From Leptolyngbyaceae cyanobacterium RM1_406_9 (lineage in GTDB: Bacteria; Cyanobacteriota; Cyanobacteriia; Elainellales; Elainellaceae): DNA of 38,867 nt. The notes under the pieces are model-generated. The model saw nothing but the letters and a program-made list of their open reading frames with translations, was not told the origin of the DNA and did not search any database. The stretch spans positions 1 to 38,867 of the forward strand of contig JAAUQZ010000014.1 of assembly GCA_012033355.1 (NCBI GenBank). The letters run 5' to 3'. Position 1 is the stretch's first letter, and every line of letters begins with the position of its first letter. The translations under genes and the position numbers were made by a program. This document shows positions 34,508 through 38,867 of this stretch, in pieces.

Positions 34508-36261
34508 ATGAGGATGCAACATCTGATGACTGGACGTTTAAAGCAAGCTGTTTTGGTGGCAACTCCGTCCCTGCTACTGGGGTTAGTTCCAATGGCGGTA
34601 GAGGCGGCAACATTCTCAACTCCTTTGGATGAAGCAACAATTTTGGATGTGAGTGCCGCATTCAACGAAGGAACGTTGACGAGCCGTGAACTAACCCAGA
34701 TGTATCTTGATCGAATTGCTGAGTTTGACCAGGCTGGTCCCACCATTAACTCCGTTGCTTTCCTGAATCCTGATGCGCTCAAAGATGCGGCGGCGTTAGA
34801 TGAGTTGCGATCGCAAGGCACAGTACTTGGGCCGCTGCACGGTGTTCCTGTTCTGATCAAAGATTCCTTTAACGTGGAAGGATTGCCCACCACCAATGGA
34901 GTTGAAGTGTTTAAAACACTCATTGCCGAAGATGATGCCTTTTCGGTGAGTCAACTCCGTGAAGCGGGGGCAGTCATTTTGGGTAAAGCCAACATGAGTA
35001 CCTGGGCTTTTTCCTATGATGGCATTAGTGAGGCATACGGCCCGGTGATTAATCCCTATGCTCGTAATCGCACTCCAGGCGGCTCCAGTAGCGGATCAGG
35101 AGCGGCGATCGCCTCTGGCTTTGCGATGTTTTCAATGGGGGGTGAAACGGGCGGCTCCATTCGCGTACCCAGCGCTCACAACTCACTCGTCGGACTCAAG
35201 CCCAGTGCCGGACTCATTTCAGTCGATGGCACCTGGCCACTCACCACAGAACGAGATGTAATTGGGCCAATGGCAAAAACGGTTGCAGATGTCGCCTTCG
35301 CAATGGAAGCACTGGTTGAGTTTGACCCCAACAACCTTTGGAATCCTTACATTCCAGATATTCCTGAATCTCCGGATTACAGTAGCGCTCTGGATGATAC
35401 TTCGCTAGAAGGAGTCGTATTAGGTTTACCCCGTCCTTACATTGGCAAGGGCGATCCGGCAAAGGGGGAAAGCTTCCCATTAGACCCACAGATTTCTGCC
35501 GCTTTTGAGCAAGCCAAACGGGTTTTGAGAGCGCAGGGTGCGACCTTAGTTGAAGTTGATATTCCAGCTCACGAAACCTGGTTCATTGACTTTTTGGTGA
35601 ATGGCAATCCGCCCTATGACTACCCGACTGACAGTTCTCGTGTTGGGCAAACTCGCGCCTTTTACTACGAGCAGATCATCAAGGGTACGACGATGAGGAG
35701 ATTCAGTCGTTTGTTGATTTGCTCGACATTCTGCCAGAAGATTATGAGTTTTATGATTATGTTAAGGGAATTGCCGACACAATCGCTGCGGGAAATGCAA
35801 AACCCTGGGAGGAGTTGCCCGCTGTCGATCAAGCGTTGGAGGCGATCGCCCAGTTACGCACTTTAGAATACGAAGACTTTATGGCAAAAGAGGGAATTGA
35901 CGCATTCGTCTTCCCCACGCTCAACTACCTCGCCCCGCCGCAGGGAGAAGGAGCCAATGAAGTCTATGCCACCTTTGGCAGCCTTCCCGCCCGATTTGAA
36001 GCAAACATTTTAGGACTACCCGGAATTACCGTGCCAATGGGCTACTCCCAAGAAGGAATTCCCATGTCGCTGGAGTTTATGGGTAACTACTTTGGCGAAG
36101 CAGAAATTATTGGCTATGCCTATGACTACGAGCAAGCGACAATGCTGCGCCGTCCGCCTGTCTTAGTCCCTGAACCAGGTACGGTTGCTGCACTGATGGT
36201 AGTTGGGCTGGGTGCTTTTGGCTTAAAGCGCAAACGTAATCAAAATCAATTGTCTGCTTAA
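34508..36261 (+). CDS. Amidase-signature enzyme with PEP-CTERM sorting signal, one-base frameshift
   Basis: An N-terminal signal peptide (AVLVATPSLLLGLVPMAVEA) is followed by an amidase-signature domain. The catalytic Lys is in PVLIKDSF, the cis-Ser is in TPGGSSSGSGAAIASGFA and the nucleophile Ser is in GGETGGSIRVPSAHN. The frame fails at 35683-35685 (GGG, expected GGGG). Restoring it gives YDDEEIQSFVDLLDILPEDY, and the protein runs to 584 residues. The end is VPEPGTVAALMVVGLGAFG and KRKRNQ, a typical PEP-CTERM anchor (PEP motif, membrane helix, basic tail) processed by exosortase. It hydrolyses an amide bond at the cell surface; the substrate is unknown. Start choice among ATGs 34508, 34514 and 34526 is open. 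Probably functional. Confidence 0.88.
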
Positions 36262-36360
36262 GGCATCTATTCTTGAAAGGACTTACGCAATTAGATTCTC
36301 AACACTGCCTTAGTCCTGTTGGTATTCTGAGAGCTTGCACCAGATTGGTCTGTTGCCCGA

Positions 36361-36509
36361 TGACCCGCCCTGGAATCAATTCCGGGCTGATAGCTTAAGT
36401 CAGTTTTAACTGACTCGAATGCTCCCTAGAAAACCGTTCCAACTCGTTTTAACGAGTTTTAGCTTTAAGCCTGAGATTGATCTCAAGGCTTTAGTGCAAT
36501 CCTTCCTGC
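36361..36509 (-). repeat. Four-hairpin dispersed element, copy B
   Basis: The reverse complement matches copy A (3958-4103) over its whole length. Hairpin H1 here is AAGCC / GGCTT, where A has GAGCC / GGCTC. H3 is AGTCAGTT / AACTGACT, where A has AGTCCGTT / AACGGACT. H2 and H4 are unchanged. It lies 100 bases after the amidase stop. Confidence 0.8.
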
Positions 36510-36595
36510 CACTGGTGTAAGGTCTCAGTATTCCTAATCTGAAGCTTTGGAACAAGAAGAAATATTCTCTAAATGCTTCGTTGTAACGGCTCACT

Positions 36596-36673
36596 CCTTT
36601 AGTGTGGCGACGCAATCCTTTAGTGCAACGGCATAATCCTTTAGTGTGGCAACATAATCCTTTATTGCGATCG
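36596..36673. repeat. 21-base tandem repeat, interrupted by the IS element
   Basis: Units starting CCTTTAGTG at 36596, 36617, 36638 and 36659 recur at exactly 21 bases with small differences. The fourth is cut at 36673 by the IS left end. On the minus strand the period encodes heptads (KDYVATL, KDYAVAL, KDCVATL), but no clear gene contains them, and the repeats do not resume beyond the IS right end. Confidence 0.75.
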
Positions 36674-36740
36674 TGAAATGACCCCCGATTTTCGGACAGG
36701 AGGCTAAGAGTAGTATTCTTGTTCTTGAAAGGGGGCAATT

Positions 36741-37046
36741 ATGGCAGCAAACCGTCGTCAATACAGCGCAGAATTCAAAGCAAAAGTCGTTCTGCAAGTG
36801 CTGAGTGGGGAGAAAACATCAAGCGATTTGTGCCGAGCGCACAAGCTCAATCCAAATGTGCTTAATCGGTGGCGTAAAGAGTTCTTGGAGCAAGCCCCCA
36901 GCATTTTTGAGCGGGGTGAAGTGGGCAGTGAGCATGAACAGAAGATCGGCGAGTTGGAGCGGTTGGTGGGGCAGTTGACGGTACAGCTTGAGATCGCAAA
37001 AAAAGCATCAAGCTACTTGAGCCTGGACAGAGATGGGAGGCGGTAA
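36741..37046 (+). CDS. IS3-family transposase OrfA
   Basis: A 101-residue protein. The first 45 residues are a helix-turn-helix: YSAEFKAKVVLQVLSGEKTS, then DLCRAHKLNPNVLNRWRKEF. The C-terminal part is a leucine-zipper-like helix (IGELERLVGQLTVQLEIAKK), as in OrfA proteins that bind the IS ends and pair with OrfAB. Its stop TAA overlaps the OrfB ATG by one base (TAATG). Downstream of AKK the frame carries only 13 further codons. Confidence 0.9.
   Translation: MAANRRQYSAEFKAKVVLQVLSGEKTSSDLCRAHKLNPNVLNRWRKEFLEQAPSIFERGEVGSEHEQKIGELERLVGQLTVQLEIAKKASSYLSLDRDGRR
36998..37005 (+). other. Programmed -1 frameshift site (A7G) in the IS
   Basis: Seven A and a G (36998-37005) lie in GCA-AAA-AAA-GCA of orfA. 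A -1 slip leads through KLLEPGQRWEAV into orfB without a stop, giving the OrfAB fusion usual for IS3 elements. The overlap TAATG could also let OrfB be made separately by coupling. Confidence 0.65.
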
Positions 37047-37882
37047 TGCAGTTGAGCCAGAAGTATCCGGTTGTGACGTTGTGCGAGGTATTGAACTATC
37101 CGCGAAGTCAGATCTATTACGAGCCACAGTCACCAGTTGATGAAACCGAGGTCAAAGCTGCCATTGTCAAGCTCTGTGGGCGACATCCGACGTATGGTTA
37201 TCGTCGTCGCATCAGTGCCATGCTGAAACGGCAGGGATACGAGATTAACCACAAGCGAGTGACTCGATTGATGCGAGAGTTGGGATTGATGGGCAAACCT
37301 CAGGTGAAGCGAAAATGCACTACCAACAGTACCCACGCATCCAAACGATATCCGAATCTAGTGATGAATTTAGCGATCGAGCGACCGGATCAGGTTTGGG
37401 TAGGAGATATCACATATATTAGGCTGCAACAGGAGTTTGTTTATTTGTCCGTGTTGACGGATGTGTTGACGCGCAGCATTCGGGGATGGCATTTGGCAAG
37501 AAGCATGGATGTGAGCTTAACGATAACCGCATTGAACAAGGGGTTGGCGAAGGGACGACCGGAGATCCATCATACAGACCAGGGGGTGCAGTATGCGGCA
37601 AACGAGCATATGAGACTGCTGCAACAGCAGGGCGTTAAGCTGAGCATGGCAGAAGTAGGACAGGCATGGCAAAACGGGTATGCAGAGCGATTAATGAGAA
37701 CGATTAAGGAGGAAGAAGTTGACTTGTCAGAGTATCGCAATTTCACAGAAGCCTATGAACAAATCGAACAGTTTTTAGAGAATGTGTATATGAAAAAGAG
37801 AATACATTCATCATTGAATTATCTAACACCAGATGAATATGAGAAGAAATGGAATGAACAACAAAAGAAGAATGTGATATGA
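37046..37882 (+). CDS. IS3-family transposase OrfB (DDE integrase domain)
   Basis: A 278-residue rve-type integrase. After an N-terminal HTH_21-like part (IVKLCGRHPTYGYRRRISAM), the DDE triad is visible: D in DQVWVGDITYIRL, D in EIHHTDQGVQYA and E in ERLMRTIKEEEVDL. The end SSLNYLTPDEYEKKW is typical of the family. All triad residues are present, so the enzyme looks competent. It is translated from ATG 37046, overlapping the OrfA stop, or as a -1 fusion. Confidence 0.92.
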   Translation: MQLSQKYPVVTLCEVLNYPRSQIYYEPQSPVDETEVKAAIVKLCGRHPTYGYRRRISAMLKRQGYEINHKRVTRLMRELGLMGKPQVKRKCTTNSTHASKRYPNLVMNLAIERPDQVWVGDITYIRLQQEFVYLSVLTDVLTRSIRGWHLARSMDVSLTITALNKGLAKGRPEIHHTDQGVQYAANEHMRLLQQQGVKLSMAEVGQAWQNGYAERLMRTIKEEEVDLSEYRNFTEAYEQIEQFLENVYMKKRIHSSLNYLTPDEYEKKWNEQQKKNVI

Positions 37883-37938
37883 AAGAAGAACTTCCTTAAA
37901 TTCTTCTATTTTCTGTCCGAATTCAGGGGTTCACTTCA

Positions 37939-38812
37939 CAGGTGTTGTGTACAAAAGTAGAACTATTGCATAAGTTATGACACCTAAACCAACTACTTTC
38001 AAAAAAACAGAGCGATGCAGCATTGTAAAGTCCCCCTGAGGTGGATTTTAAAGAAACGGTCTTAGGCAAGTAAATAGGCAGGCTAACGTTCCCGGTCGGG
38101 ACTGTAAATTAGATTGTGTCAAAGGTCAAAAGCAGATCTAATGAACTAATCTATCTGAGACGCAACAAATGGATTTTCGACCTGAATTAATTGATGAGCT
38201 ACTGAAAGCTTGAGTTTGGACTAAATTTAGAGCCAGTTGCTTTGCTTCAGTCTGTTGGGCAATACCCAAAAAGCTTGTGGGCAGGGCATCTTAGCAAAGA
38301 TGAATCTTTGCCGGAGGCAGCTTATAGGATTCACCGAACGCAGATTCCCTCTGAGACCAACAGACCATATTGACACGTTCCGGTGCAGCACGGTTGTTAG
38401 CCTTCTATCGCTTGCTCAAGGCGCAATTCTGATGCGTTCCCAGAAATTAAACAGCGAATCAGATGGGAGTTGTCTTGGGAACGCACCCTACAAGATCAGC
38501 AATTGCACTACAAGATAGGCGATCGCATTAGTATTACTGCATCCTGCTTTGCTACATACCCCACAAACAATCTCACGGGTCAAATTTGCAAACATTGCTA
38601 GACTACGAACGCTCAATTGCGGCTCTAGATCTTTGGTCTTCTCACTTTTTGGAATGGACCTATGGAGAGGGCGGACGTTGCTATTCATCTCTTTGTTTAG
38701 CAACGCCCCTAAGTCGTCTCCATGTTATCGAAAGCTGACTGGGAGCATCCCACTTTTGCAAAAATACTCGAAGTCCGTCAGGATAGAGGTGTAAAATTAA
38801 GCACTCTATCCT
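37939..38812. other. Gene-poor region after the IS
   Basis: No convincing gene in 874 bases. The longer open frames have unlikely amino acid composition and no ribosome site. An inverted repeat AGGATAGAG(G)TG / CACTCTATCCT (about 38780-38812) lies directly before the last ATG. It may be degenerate mobile-element DNA. Confidence 0.5.
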
Positions 38813-38867
38813 ATGACACCTGAAGAAGTTGAGCGGTTAAAGATTTGTAGTCAAGAGATAGCTGAGA
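38813..38867 (+). CDS. Start of a probable transposase gene, cut by window end
   Basis: ATG at 38813 opens a frame that runs off the window: MTPEEVERLKICSQEIAE. The start resembles, from memory, N-termini of cyanobacterial ISKra4-type transposases (MTPEE...CxxEIAE). A hairpin immediately upstream would hide the ribosome site, as in some IS leader regions. Only 18 codons are visible. Confidence 0.4.
   Translation, partial: MTPEEVERLKICSQEIAE

Larger units (their letters stand above)
36674..37938 (+). mobile_element. IS3-family insertion sequence, complete
   Basis: 1265 bases with imperfect terminal inverted repeats, TGAAATGACCCCC...TTCGGACAG on the left and its complement ...CTGTCCGAA...GGGGTTCACTTCA on the right. 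About 20 of 26 positions match. It carries orfA and orfB in two overlapping frames with a slippery A7G. No 3-4 base target duplication is visible (TCG on the left, CAG on the right), so the insertion is old or a flank was lost. It landed in a 21-base tandem repeat. Confidence 0.85.

Noticed and set aside
38237-38518. 93-codon open frame after the IS
   Set aside because: Composition is unlike neighbouring proteins (many Cys, Arg and Ser), with no motif or ribosome site.

Overview
The window is chromosomal DNA of a cyanobacterium, probably a filamentous or Leptolyngbya-like one. The reasons are the very frequent octamer GCGATCGC (HIP1), many GGGATGA-type heptanucleotide repeats, dispersed palindromic repeats, a group 2 sigma-70 factor, FutA-like iron-binding, GvpF/L and DUF2358 proteins, and several small proteins of cyanobacterial type. 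No rRNA, tRNA or CRISPR array was found.

Layout. 1-4.4 kb: an alpha/beta hydrolase (-), a 66-aa protein, a cyclophilin, argJ, then repeat-rich intergenic DNA. 4.4-9.4 kb: a PG-binding/GH108 lysozyme-like protein, an orphan GvpF/L protein, a beta-propeller membrane protein (-), a second alpha/beta hydrolase and a proline-rich lipoprotein. 9.6-17.5 kb: citrate synthase, polyphosphate kinase (-), two small proteins (-), an SbcC-type SMC ATPase and a secreted protein (-). 18-25 kb: a sigma factor (-), a HerA-like ATPase (-), a GST (-), a fasciclin-domain protein and an MscS-type channel. 25-36 kb: galE (-), a membrane protein, acetyl-CoA synthetase (-), a FutA-like Fe(III)-binding protein (-), a divergent TonB-like protein, a Get3/ArsA ATPase (-), DUF2358, a decayed PIN/antitoxin pair, a YbaY-like protein and a PEP-CTERM amidase. 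36-38.9 kb: repeats, one complete IS3-family element, a gene-poor stretch and the start of a probable transposase cut by the window edge. The genes are mostly single housekeeping transcription units with short intergenic spacers; I see no large operon. Citrate synthase, acetyl-CoA synthetase, PPK, ArgJ and GalE are central or storage metabolism.

Two observations stand out. First, eight genes (propeller protein, ppk twice, herA-like, mscS-like, galE, acs, futA-like, amidase) are each broken by the absence of one base. Restoring that base gives a full-length protein of normal family length every time. All nine changes are losses: four touch a GCGATCGC octamer and a fifth lies four bases from one. 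Most likely these are systematic consensus errors of long-read assembly at methylated HIP1 sites and homopolymers, so I treat the genes as probably intact in the organism; genuine mutation at HIP1 is the alternative. Second, a ~146-nt dispersed element occurs twice in opposite orientation (3958-4103 and 36361-36509). It folds into four successive hairpins, and in two of them the copies differ by compensatory base-pair changes, which argues for selection on structure.

All functional calls rest on reading motifs by eye; no database search was run.
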